A stretch of DNA of 64,000 bases from Zygnema cylindricum (Eukaryota > Streptophyta > Zygnematophyceae > Zygnematales > Zygnemataceae), in contig JBBHKE010001671.1 of the NCBI GenBank assembly GCA_037447655.1, positions 230,261 through 294,260 on the forward strand, given 5' to 3'. A program made the position numbers and the translations under genes. Every line of letters starts with the position of its first letter. The first letter of the stretch is position 1. Positions 34,600-45,264 of this stretch are shown here, in pieces. Below the pieces are notes generated by a model, which was given only the letters and a program-made list of their open reading frames with translations, was not told the origin of the DNA and searched no databases.

Positions 34600-35600
34600 T
34601 GTTCTTCAGCCCATTGACAATCTTAGTCCTTCTGCAACAGCTGGATGAGGGGCTGAGCGTGACTACTCAACATGAGGATAAATTGCCGATAGTAGTTGGC
34701 CAGACCGAAAAAGGTGCGAAGGGCCGAGATATCTTGTGGTGGGGGAAGAACGTCAAGGGTTGCCACCTTCACCATGTGGGGACCCACAGTCCCGAGAGTC
34801 ACCTCAGGTCTGAGGTAGATGATCTTCTATACCCCAAAAATACCTTTGTCCGGGTGACATTTCAAGCACGCAACTTGGAGTGCCCAGAGAACAATCTGGA
34901 CATGCTCCTGGTGTTCCTCAAAAGTCTTTGAGAATATGATAACGTCATCAATATAGCACCAGGCACAATCGATTCCTCAGAGCGCTTCGTCTATTGCCCG
35001 TTGGAATTTGGCCGGTGCATTTTTGAGCCCGAATGGCATGTAAATCTATTGATTAAGTCTAAAACCAGCCCAAAATGCGGTTCTCTCCTCTGCTTTAGTT
35101 CCATGGCAATCTAGTGGAAACCTTTCTTCATGTCCAAAGTGGAGTAGATAGTGGCGCCTGCAAGAGAGTCGAATATCTCTTCCGCGGTTGGCATCGGATA
35201 CCGGTCATAGATGGTGGTAGTGTTCAGCATGCGATAATCTCCACAAAAACCGAATGGCATGTAAATCTATTCATAATGTCTAAAACCAGTCCAAAATGCG
35301 GTTCTCTCCCTGTGCTTCAGTTCCATGGCAATCTAGTGGAAACCTTTCTTCTTGTCCAAAGTGGAGTAGATAGTGGCGCCAGCAACAGAGTCGAATATCT
35401 CTTCCGAGGTCGGCATCGGATACCGGTCAGAGATGGTGGTAGTGTTCAGCATGCGATAATCTCCACACATCGGGAAATCTACAGTCTTCTCGGACGAGTC
35501 TTTCTTTGGAGGGAGAATTGTCGGGGAAGCGAACCCATGAACTCCTGTGCTTTCTTGAACCAATCTGGCTTCCACCAAAGTCTGGATTTTTGCCGTAATG
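34600..35600 (-). pseudogene. pol: Ty3/gypsy reverse transcriptase with internal duplication
   Basis: Frame 35578-35333 gives the RT N-terminal part (SPTILPPKKD, FPMCGDYRMLNTTTISDRYPMPT, ATIYSTLDKKKGFH). Further along is FGLKNAPAKFQRAIDEAL, then the catalytic box CYIDDVIIFSKTFEEH (YxDD at about 34944-34955), and later LGLANYYRQF-like sequence. A 222-bp segment is duplicated in tandem (copies about 35030-35251 and 35252-35473), repeating RT motif 2/3 sequence. Stops are frequent. Confidence 0.8.
35030..35473 (-). repeat. 222-bp tandem duplication inside gypsy RT
   Basis: Blocks such as ttccatggcaatctagtgg occur at 35099 and 35321, a period of 222 bp (74 codons, frame-preserving). The copies differ at several positions, so the duplication is not recent. 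Confidence 0.8.
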
Positions 35601-36168
35601 AATTCCTTCTCCTTGAAGCTAAGAGGTTACAACTTCTGCCTAACAATAGCTGTCTCGTTGATCACATTGATTCTAAAACGTGTTCCTTTGTAAATACCGA
35701 CATCTATTTCTGACCATGATAACACTTCTTTGTTTTTGGCAAACAATTCAGAAAGTCGCGCCTTTTGCTGAGGGTCCAACTGTTCCCCCAAGGTCCTATC
35801 CATTTTCCCCGACTGAACGGCAGCCCAAGCTTCTGGCGGTCTACCCCAGAGGTTAATGTCGAATTCTAACCCTACTAGTGAATTTGCCCCTACCTTTTCG
35901 GCTAGAACACTACGGTTGACAACTTCGGCTAAGCTTACGCCATTTGAACCGTCGCCCCCCCCCCCAATGGGAAAACATGTGTTGGTGAAATGTCAATTTT
36001 TCTTCTCTTTTCTTTTCCCCCCTAAAACTGCGAAGTTGCCTGCATTGCTGCGGCGTCCAAAAACCAAGGGAGCTCTTAAAATCCGGGTTACGTGATTCCA
36101 ACTCTCCGGAATTTGTTTCCGTTTATCATCTCCCGGGTGGACATTTTGGAGAACGTTCCCCACCGGTG

Positions 36169-37234
36169 TGAAACTGTGAGACCTCCATAAGTCCTCAGAG
36201 TGGACAGCTTACAAGAAGCCTGTAGGATAACCGTGACCCCTTTGTGTTTGAGCAAGAACAACTGTCACCCTAGCAAACAAAAACTCTGACCAACTTCACC
36301 CTTGTGAAGGCAAAACTCCCGTGAGTCAATAGCAAAAAGAATCTCTGAATTTGCTCCCCTGAGTAGTAAGTTATGGAGGGTCAAAGTTGACCCTTTGTAC
36401 AGAAGCTCTTTGGGAGAGAGGGTCCTATCTCCTAATTTTTCTAAGTCCTATCTCTCTCAGAGACTCTATCTACTGATGTATGGAGCCAATCATATTCCAC
36501 TTTCGTACACAAAAGTATAGCTGCCGGTGTACTTTCTGTAGAAACATTGTACGACATGGCCTAAATGTCGACAAGTGGTATATCCGGATTTGCTCCCTTA
36601 ACCTGGAGATGCCGCAATGCAATGTCATTCTGCCACGTGTCATCCGATGTGTCGATGACCAAAAACCACCGAAATTCTCTTCCGCGATCTCGGCGTTTAA
36701 TTCCGGCCGTCCGATTAAATTCACATTTAATCCTAGCTGTAATTAATACATACGCGGTATTCGTTTCGCTAAAGAATTAAATGCGCGGTATTCGTTTCTA
36801 ATTCATACTGTAATGTGTAATTTAACATTAATGGATCTATGTCTACCGTAAACAATTTCAGTTAAATGAATAATCATACGTGTTAATGTTTAACTAAATA
36901 TCAAACCCCATAATACGTAACACTAGGTCTAGACTTAACGGATAAGGTTACCGGCTACCTTTAGATTACCGTCCGGCATGTACCAGGATCAAATCCTGGA
37001 GGCATCATGTATTCTTTTAGTAAATAAACCCCTCATGGTAAATAAACTAATATTTATATCTCGTAAACCTCTGGATAGCCTAGGTAGCCATGGCTCTAGC
37101 TTCCTCTCCAATTTCTGAATGAGTGCGACAAGTTTGAGAGTTGGAGAGAGAAGTTAGAGGTAGACTGCCTCGGCTTCTTTCTATTTTTCTATTTAGACCT
37201 AGAAAATACTTTAAAAGGACCATTAATTTCTACA
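36169..37234 (-). mobile_element. Solo LTR, family A, inserted in methyltransferase
   Basis: 1,066 bp from tgaaactgtgagacc to aatttctaca, homologous to the 5' LTR of A1. Both sides carry the 5-bp target-site duplication CGGTG (36164-36168 and 37235-37239). No internal sequence remains, as expected from recombination between two LTRs of a full insertion. Confidence 0.9.
36934..36999 (+). other. tRNA-Arg-like relic inside family A LTR (antisense to element)
   Basis: Plus-strand cttaacggataagg matches the D-arm/A-box region of plant tRNA-Arg (cctaatggataagg) at most positions. About 40 nt downstream, a T-arm hairpin (36983-36999) has a perfect 5-bp stem ccagg/cctgg and 7-nt loop atcaaat. The spacing is longer than in a normal tRNA and no anticodon arm is evident. 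It is a decayed or SINE-like tRNA derivative that could retain Pol III box elements. Confidence 0.5.
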
Positions 37235-37795
37235 CGGTGTGTTCGAGAGCTATTGAAGCCACGAGATGAATTCGATCAACCGGTAAAATGTTCCACTTTT
37301 TGCGGTCTTGATGGACTTTTTCCTTGTCGTGCTAGGGAGTATCCGTGACAAGGCCAGCCTCCCAACACCAAATCCACTCTTCCCAAACTGGCCAGATAGG
37401 TCACCATGATGTTTTCTTCATTTTGGGGAAGACTCCGGTGAGCTTTGGAGAAGGCATACACTAGAAGTTATTAAGGATATAAATGGTGAAGATGGTGGAG
37501 GCGGTGTTTGATGACAGCCCGTGCGTCGCGGGATATTTCCACGGCTGCGTATGACTCTACCAGATATTGTGTCTTCAAAACCCCTTCCAAATCGAAACTA
37601 ATCCCCGAAAAAAGAGATAAAATACAAAGTCCAGAATTGGGGACTGCCAATGAGACCACTTGTCGATCGAACCCCACATTATCAGACTGGGTTTTGGAAG
37701 CATCAGACAGGGGTGTAGAAATCGGCTTCCTTTAATGATAAAGCTGAGAAAGTTTGATTAACTCCCCGCCGGATTTCGCCACCTGTAATAATGTA

Positions 37796-38700
37796 TTATT
37801 GTATTCTTCTTCCCACCGCTTGGAAATGGGGAATTGCTAGATTTCTTCCGCTATATCTGTGGAACTCCAAAAGAGTGTCGTCAGAGATGATGTAGTAGTA
37901 TACACCGGGTAACATCCACACACCGGACATTTGTCTTCCTTTGATTACATAAATCCAAAGGAACCCCCACTTGTTTCCTTCCAGATTTTTGGGGTCCCAA
38001 ATGGTATATTGTTCTTTCCACACACTTAAACTCATATTTGGCCGTGTCCAAGTTGCCATGCCTAACAAAATTTCAAATTGGGTCTCTTCCACCACAAAGA
38101 AGGGGAGTTTAATTTTCACCCTCTTTTGTGCGTCATCTGAGAATTCAATTTCCATGGCTTTGATGATGCCATGGATAGATTAGCTATCGTTGCTTACTGT
38201 GCTCAAGCAGATGTTACTCGGGCAGATTTTTGGCCAGAGTTCTTGAGGCATTTTTTGTAAAGCAGAAGTTCTAATGACGTTGGGGAGTGCTCCGATGTCA
38301 ACCACAACGTCTTGGTATCCTCCGTACCCGTTGAGCTTAACGTTACCCGTCCGGTTTAGTATATAAGCCAGTGACAAGGCTTTCTAGTCCCTATCCAATA
38401 TAGGGGTTTTTCGCATCTGTGGACAAAAAGACTACAGGTGGCGAAGTGGCCTTGTCGACCCTCCCTTTTCCAAAGTGAATTTCTTCTCCTAATGCCTGAA
38501 TGAGGATTTCCTCGGGCAAGTTCTAAAATGATGCTAGAATCTTTACATGGGTGAGGGCAAATAGCATGAGGTGTCGCACTAGCATGACATGTGGTTCGAA
38601 GGAAGGAAGGGTAGCTTTCGGTGAGGATGGAGTGAATCCCTTTTTTGCGGATCCTTATCCTTTCCTTCCTCATCGTCATTCTCAGAGCCGGAATCTAGGA
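37796..38700 (-). pseudogene. pol: Ty3/gypsy protease with acidic linker
   Basis: At about 38720-38600 a linker reads SGSENDDEEGKDKDPQKRD in one frame. Frame 38377-38180 contains VVVDIGALPNVI, equivalent to the aspartic protease D-T/S-G-A active site, followed by SALQKM. Frame 38155-37796 continues with LPFFVVEETQFEILLGMATW, the conserved flap/ILG-x-x-W end of Ty3 proteases. The D-x-G-A core is present with Ile in place of Thr/Ser. A stop separates the two frames. Confidence 0.6.
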
Positions 38701-38766
38701 TTGGCGGAGTTTGGGGAGTTTCATTTTCCGGTTGTTCTACCGTGTATCATTTGAACCAGTCTTGAT

Positions 38767-39669
38767 TGCAATTCTATGGTCTCCATTGACCCAAAGAATG
38801 AGCAACCTATGTAAAGCCTCTATGATAATATTTTCCCCTTCAATTTTCCCACTGAATAAGCGCCTCCTAGGCACACAAATATTCTGACCACTCTCACCTC
38901 TGTGAGGAGAAGACTCCCTTCAGTCAAACGCAAAAAGAATCACTGAATTTGCTCCCCTGAGCAATAAGTTATGTCTGGTCAAAGATGATCTTTATAGTTA
39001 CAAGCTCTCTTAGAGAGAGGAACCTAAATTTCACTAAGTCCTGGTCTGCCTACTTACGACCGCCTACTAGTAAACCCTAGTCTAATAGAAACACTATATA
39101 GTACAAGAAGGTACACTAGGCGATGTAATTATTGTACGACCATTGTACGACATGGCTTTCAAAGTGACGCTTGTCAAAACGGGAGCCATGGTTCCTCCTC
39201 TCATCTTCTCCGGTATCGAATAGTATGGTGCCACGTGGCGTCGCGAGACACTATCTCTAAAAGCCGTCGAAAGTTTATTGCGGATTGTGGTTGCTATTGT
39301 GGTTGTCTGGTCATTTGTATTTATGCGGCTTCGATTCGCTTCCATGCATGAATTGATTAATGCATGTATTCGTTAGTCAGCTGCAAATTAGTCCGTTTAA
39401 TAAATAGATGAATATGCGTGAAACGTAATACGTATATCGTTTCACTAGTGCCTTAATTGATTAGTTTTAGGTCTAGATAGTAGTCCGTAGACCTCGGGTG
39501 AAATTCGGCCAGAGGCAGTATTTTGCTACAAATAGTAAAATACCTTGTATTTCATTCTGTCTCCTTCTATATGACGCGGCAGCCATGGCGTGCCTTTGGT
39601 TCTCTCTTTCTCTCTCGTTACATTCTAACTAAAATACAGAAGTAAACTATTAATAACCTCTTTTCAACA
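38767..39669 (-). repeat. Element F, 3' LTR
   Basis: 903 bp, tgcaattctatgg ... cttttcaaca. Same length as the partner LTR, with scattered differences. Right of it the minus strand reads ctaataattaaggggag, a polypurine tract. Confidence 0.85.
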
Positions 39670-39689
39670 CTCCCCTTAATTATTAGTCA

Positions 39690-40440
39690 CTTTTCAATTT
39701 TAATCCACAGTTTTCTTTATAATAAATCAACTTAGGGGAAGGTACAGGTTTTGTCATTATGTCACCAATCATTTCTTTATCATTTTTATGAACCACTTTA
39801 ATGATTTTATTTTCAACCTTCTATGTGACAAAGCTTAGTCTAATATCTATATGCTTAGTTTTGAAGTGATGTTTCGGATTAGCTGCAATAGAGATAACAA
39901 CTTGATTATCACAAAAACATTATAAGTACCTGTCTTCATGAACCCAAGTTCTTCAAGAAGAGATTTCACCCAGATTAATTCTTTGGTGGCAGCACAAGAA
40001 GCCATGTATTCAGCCTCCATAGTGTACTGACTAACTCATTTTTGTTGCTTGCTACTCCAACAGCATGCACTAGATCCAATTTCCAACACATATCCAGTCG
40101 TACACCGCCTTAAAGGCACATCTCCATAACTGGCATCACTCGAGGTTGTGATGTCACTGTGCTCCTCTCCCAAATACAACCACAATTCCCTTGTCCCCAC
40201 ATGATACCTCATCACCTTTTTGGCAACCTCCCAGTCTCTCTTTCTAGGTTCATTTAGACTCTTGCTGAGGACTCCTACGGCTGCAGCTATATCCGGCCAA
40301 GTACAATTCATAAAATATATTCAATTGCCCACAATCTGCCGATAAGAGATATTTTCCATAAATCTTCTTTCTATCTCATCTATCTCATCATTAATGATCA
40401 ATAATCCTCCCTCTTCACTCCCCTCACACACTTTCTTCAA
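39690..40440 (-). pseudogene. pol: Copia RNase H (element F)
   Basis: Frame 40311-40036 has WPDIAAAVGVLSKSLNEPRKRDWE, LGEEHSDITTSSDASYGDVPLRRCTTGYVL and CCWSSKQQK, with the first catalytic Asp in SDASYGD. After a stop, TMEAEYMASCAATKELIWVKSL and the C-terminal His/Asp region follow in other frames to about 39750. Stops and frame changes make it inactive. Confidence 0.8.
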
Positions 40441-40476
40441 ATCCATGGGAGTAGTACATCCGTTTGCTTTCTCCAT

Positions 40477-41340
40477 TTAAAATTTTTCTAGCATATTACC
40501 AATTGCTTCTTTTTGAGTGAGTCTTATAATTGTATTCCCTCTATCTCTCTCCATTTGAATTCTCAAAATGTACTTTGCTTCGCCGAGATCTTTCATGTTA
40601 AAGCGGCTTCTAAGATCCTGTTTTAGTTTGTTGATATTATCTAAGGACTTGCTTAAGACCAACAAATCATCCACATAAATAGCAATAAATATCACTCCAT
40701 CTTGATCCTCAAATAAATATATGGAGTGATTTGAACTAATTGTGATATAACCCAAACAGGTGAGAAATTCGTCGAGCTTTATATTCCACTGTCGCGGGGC
40801 TTGCTTAAGCCCATAGAGTGATTTTTTCAGTTTGCAAACTTTGTTTTCTTCCCCACTTTCCACAAATCCTTTCGGTTGCCTCTTGTAAATTTCTTCTTCT
40901 AACTCTCCGTGCAAAAAGGTCGTTTTAATATCCTTCTGGTGTATTTCTATTTCCTCCGCTGCGGCTATACTTAAAAGGATTCTAGCAAAAGGAAATCTGA
41001 CTACAGGTGCAAAGGTTTCTGCGTAGTCTATCCCCTCTTTCTGAGTACATCCTTTTGCAACTAACCTAGCTTTTTACCTCTCAATGGTATTATCCGGGTT
41101 TAATTTAATTTTAAAAACCCACTTACATCCGATCTGTTATCGGTCCGGTGGACAATCTACCAACTCCCATGTATTGGCTTCTATGATAGAGGCCATTTCT
41201 TCATTTATAGATGTGATCCACCGGCTACTTTCTGAAGTGTTTATGGCCTCTAAGTATGTCTAAGGTTCATCTGGGTGAGACTTCTTTGTGAGTTGGTTAT
41301 TTACCTGTCTTTGTTGAAGTCGTTTACTACTTCTTTTTCC
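40477..41340 (-). pseudogene. pol: Copia reverse transcriptase (element F)
   Basis: Frame 40914-40477 contains LHGELEEEIYKRQPKGF, KSLYGLKQAPRQWNIKLDEF and the YVDD box (IAIYVDDLLVLSK), ending LEKF then TAA at 40477. RT sequence upstream to about 41340 (KGCTQKEGIDYAETFAPVV-like) lies in another frame. The stop after LEKF falls at the same codon as in A1 and E. Confidence 0.8.
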
Positions 41341-41350
41341 ACCTTCAAAA

Positions 41351-42900
41351 TTAGACGTCGTTATGGAATGCATCCTTGATTTCGTTTAGAGAGATTTTCA
41401 GCTCCCCTATCTTCCAATTCCGGTAACTCATCAAGTTCCTCATCGGTTTCCACTTCGTATTGTGGCGTTGCCTCGGATGTTGTCTTTTCCTCCTTTTCCT
41501 TTGGTAGATCTGCAGATTTTTCTTTTTCTCCCTCTTCCTTCTCTTCATTTTCAAAGTCAAAGTCAGAAAACTGATCCGTTTCAAATCTGATTTTGACTTC
41601 CTTATTATATTTGAATGGATCAATGGACTTCTCTTCATTCATCACCACTACGTGTTTTACTAGAATTATATCTCTCTTTTTCAAGTCATACACTCGGTAT
41701 CCTTTTGTGCTCTCATCATATCCTACAAGATATCTTGGCTTCCCTCTCCCCTCTAACTTCCATTTAGTCTTATCAGAATCCAAACTGTAGACTTGACTTC
41801 CGAACACTCTCAAACTAGACTAATCAGGCTTTCTTCCTGTCCACCTCTCATATGAAGTTTCCTCCTTATTTGTTAAAGTTAAGACTCTATTTTTGATGAA
41901 ATTAGCATAGTTCATAGACTCCGCCCAAAACTCCAACCCTATCCTGTTATCAATTCACATACTTATAGAAATATCTCTTAAATTTCTATTCACTCTTTCT
42001 GCTACTCCATTTTGTTCCGGATTATATGGAACAGTTTTTTCATGATGAATTCTTCTTCTTTAAGATATTCTTCAAATTCCCTTGAGGTGTATTCTTTCCC
42101 ATTATCACTTCCTATCTCTTTTATTCAGGTTTCATGTATTTTTGCACTCCATACTTTAAACTCTTTGAAACATCTCAATACCTTTGACTTATGTCTGAAA
42201 AATTATACCTTCGTGTATGTAGACCAATCATCTGTGATGGTTAACATCCATCTCTTCCCCCCATGTGAATCATGCCTAGCTGGTGCCCAAACATCAGTGT
42301 TAATTAGATCGTATACTTTCTCTCTCCTAAATGTGGTTGCTTTTGGAAATAGAAGTCTATGAATCTTCCCTTGGGCACATCCACTACAATCATCAAAGGA
42401 TTCATCATCCTCAATAGTAATACCCTCCACTATTCCATTTTTCTTCATTTTCTTTAATCTATCTAGATGCACATGCCCCAACCTTTTGTGCTAAAGCATC
42501 ATCTCACTTGCACACGAGTAGATAGCACTCTTTTCATTGCAAAAAACAATTCTGAACATCCATTGACTGCCCTTCTCAGCTATGAAATAAACCTCATTAT
42601 CAAAGCTTGATGTGAAGATTCCTTTCCTAGTTCCTGTTTCAAACTCCTTCTCATCTATGACAGTTGTTGAGACTAGGTTCTTGCTTAGCTGTGGAATGTA
42701 AAGAATATGTGAGAGTGTAACAATTGAGGCCTTTCGATCAACTACAACTTTCAAGTCAACAGTTCCAACAAGACTTGTGGTTTCTACTCTACCATCACCA
42801 TACTTTATTTCAACTCTTCCGATCTTTCTCAGTTTAGTGAAAAACCTCTTATATTTGCACATATGCATTGAGGCCCGTGAGTCTATGATCCACCCATCCT
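41351..42900 (-). pseudogene. pol: Copia protease-integrase region (element F)
   Basis: The protease motif is DSRAS (Gly of DSGAS replaced by Arg) at about 42890. Frame 42868-42491 carries HMCKYKRFFTKLRKIGRVEIKYGDG. Frame 42481-42203 shows HHCC (CSGCAQGKIHRLLFP) and the first Asp (LINTDVWAPARH, ITDDWSTY). The rest of the core is broken. Frame 41813-41361 is the integrase C-terminal linker (GYDESTKGYRVYDLKKRDIIL), turning acidic. Confidence 0.8.
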
Positions 42901-42999
42901 CGGGTGGATCCCTCTTACCTCCGAAAGCATACTTTTGACTGCGTGGAATGTCGACATGCTTTTCAGTGGTTTTTCGATTAAGAAGAAGCTCATCAAGCT

Positions 43000-44030
43000 C
43001 CGCTTCCTATTCGGTTTCTTCGTCCTCTTCCTCATCATGAACTTGAGTCAGGAAAGCCTTTTTCTTTCCTCCATCCTTTGAGGTTCTTTGTCCATCTTTC
43101 AGTTGAAGATCTGCAAGTTTGACACAATCTGCCATATAGTGTCCCGGTTTCTTGCAAAAATGACATAATCCTCCTCGAGAAGTTCCTCTCCCCTGTCTAT
43201 AAAATCTACCACCTCCTTATCCTCTTCCACCAAATTTTCGATAGGGATCTTTCCCTCTCTCCTCATCACGCTTCCGCTAATCAGCTCCTGCAGATAATTC
43301 TTGAACACTTCGACTCCCTCTCCTAAGCTTTATGGTGCTTTCTTTCACTAAAATCATTCCCACTGTGTCATCCCAATTCCAATTGCTATCTCCTATGTCT
43401 TGCAATCGATTAATGATATTCTCATACTATTCAAGTAGTTTCATCATTAATGTGTTCACTTTTTGTCTCTCAAACCATGAGTTACCTGCACTCTCTACCT
43501 CTCCAAATAATGCTCCAAAATCATTGCTATAATTATTCATGCTTCCTCCCTTATAAGTATAAGCTGCAATCTTGTTTTTGCTAACTGTTGCTGCTAGAAT
43601 AATCCACTCTTATATTTGTTAACTAGTGATATCCAAATCTAAGATGATGATTTGACATGCATAAGGGAAATGGCAATGCCCTTTGCTACACTTTTAAGAA
43701 TTATGAGCTTAGCAACCTTGTCTTTGTAGTTCCACTTTTCATACTCTTATCTTTCGATCTGAACCCTTGTCGTCGTTGCTAGTGGTGCTGCTGCCAGTAT
43801 CGCCTTCGGCAATGGTGTCACTTGAGTTGCAACTCCTCCGTTTTCTCCTTCCATGACAATCTCCTCTCCTTCCTCATCTTCATCCTCAGTGATGGTGGCA
43901 ACTGTTCTACCTACTGTAGAGGCGGAGGTGCCAAAAAAACGTGTTCCTCCAAACCGGGTGATGGTGGGCATCAAACTTGTCCGAACACTATGCCTCATAA
44001 GTGTTTCTCAAATATTTCTCCCTCCATCAT
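43000..44030 (-). pseudogene. gag: Copia Gag (element F)
   Basis: Frame 43998-43747 covers the N-terminal acidic segment (TITEDEDEEGEEIVMEGENGG). The capsid region down to about 43330 is heavily broken. A zinc knuckle CHFCKKPGHYMADC is readable near 43130-43170 in a frame different from the annotated Met frame at 43308-43099. The gene is decayed. Confidence 0.65.
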
Positions 44031-44081
44031 CATTTACTAATAAAGACAGTTTGATCCATCATATATGAGCACCCTAGAGGG

Positions 44082-44094
44082 TGGGCACATAACC
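44082..44094 (-). other. Primer-binding site, half-tRNA iMet type (element F)
   Basis: The minus strand reads GGTTATGTGCCCA adjoining the 5' LTR, one mismatch from the initiator tRNA-Met anticodon-arm complement. Confidence 0.8.
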
Positions 44095-44997
44095 TGCAAT
44101 TCTGTGGTCTCCATTGACCAAGAGAATGAGCAGCCTATGTAAAGCCTCTATGATAATATTTTCCCCTTCTACTTTCCCGCTGAATAAGCGCCGCCCAGGC
44201 ACAAAAATATTCTAAACACTCTCATCCATGTGAGGACAAGACTCCCTTCAGTCAAATGCAAAAAGAATCACTGAATTTGCTCCCCTGAGCAGTAAGTTAT
44301 GGCTGGTCAAAGATGACCTTTATAGTTACAAGCTCTCTTAGAGAGAGGTACCTAAATTTATCTAAGTCGTGGTTAGCCTACTTACGAGTGCGTACTACTA
44401 AACCTTAGTCCAATAGAAACACTATATAGTATAAGAAGGTACAGTAGGCGATGTACTTATTGTACGACCATTGTACGACATGGCTTTCAAAGTGACGTCT
44501 GTCAAAACGGGAGCCATGGTTCCTCCTCCCATCTTCTCCGGTATCTAATAGTATGGTGCCACGTGGCGTCCCGTGATGCTATCCCCAAAGGCCGCCGAAA
44601 TTTTATTTCGGATGGTGATTGCAATTGTGGTCGTCCGATCATTTGTATTTATGCGGCTTCGATTCGCTTCCATGCATGAATTGATTAATGCGTGTTTTCG
44701 TTAGTCTGTTGCAAATTAGTCCGTTTAATAAATTGAAGAATATGCGTGAAACGTCATACGTATATCATTTCGCTAGTGCTTTAATGGATAAAGCTTAGGT
44801 CTAGATAGTAATCCGTAGACCTCAGTTCAAATCAAGCCAAAGGCAGTATTTTGCTACAAATAGTAAAATACCTTCTATTTTATTCTGCCTCCTTCTAAAT
44901 GACGCGGCAGCCATGGCGTGCCTTTGGTTCTCTCTTTCTCTTTCTTTACATTCTAACTAAAATATAGAAGTGAACTATTAATTACCTCTTTTCAACA
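44095..44997 (-). repeat. Element F, 5' LTR
   Basis: 903 bp, tgcaattctgtgg ... cttttcaaca. It contains GTAC words (about 44440-44480) and a T-loop-like ttcaaat at about 44827, suggesting a diverged version of the tRNA-like segment of family A LTRs. Confidence 0.85.
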
Positions 44998-45264
44998 CTG
45001 ATTGTCTTTTTTCTCTCGTTCTCCTGTACGGGCCAACGGAGACTAGCCCACGGAGACAGAAGGGAGACTGTCCCTCCTGTACGGGCCTCTCTTGCCGACC
45101 TTGCTCTCCAAATCCGTTATCTAGAGTCACTCCCCTCGCCATGATAACAAAGGTAACGAGAGAAAGAGTAATGAATGTCAATAGAGCTCACTTCCAAAAA
45201 GATAGCTTCTAAAGTTAAAGCTCCTATCCTCTCTAATCCGAGCAAATAGTCGGCTTTTCAGTAC

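Larger units (their letters stand above)
36000..37735 (-). pseudogene. Cytosine-5 DNA methyltransferase domain captured by gypsy element
   Basis: The minus strand carries ordered C5-methyltransferase motifs. Motif I, the SAM-binding loop, is LSLFSGIS, with a following acidic YAAVEISRDA (frame 37677-37471). Motif IV is DLVLGGWPCHGYSLA with the catalytic Cys codon at 37348-37350 (frame 37461-37276). After the solo LTR, a motif VI-like QNVHPGDD (36148-36140) is followed by a conserved-looking segment (ESWNHVTRILRAPLVF). Motif VI is normally ENV, so the Glu appears as Gln. The domain lies between the gypsy protease and RT. At least two frame changes and the 1,066-bp LTR insertion inactivate it. 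The spacing and the VEISRDA motif look DRM/DNMT3-like, but the subfamily is uncertain. Confidence 0.7.
38767..44997 (-). mobile_element. Copia element F, complete but decayed
   Basis: A minus-strand element of 6,231 bp with two 903-bp LTRs (44095-44997 and 38767-39669), PBS 44082-44094, gag, PR, IN, RT, RNase H, and polypurine tract 39670-39686. Flanking pentamers ttgat (38762-38766) and ctgat (44998-45002) match at 4 of 5 positions, consistent with a target-site duplication. It is inserted in the 5' region of the gypsy element. Confidence 0.85.

Noticed and set aside
35114-35713. 199-codon plus-strand ORF with an internal repeat
   Set aside because: It is antisense to the gypsy RT; its internal repeat is the 222-bp RT duplication.
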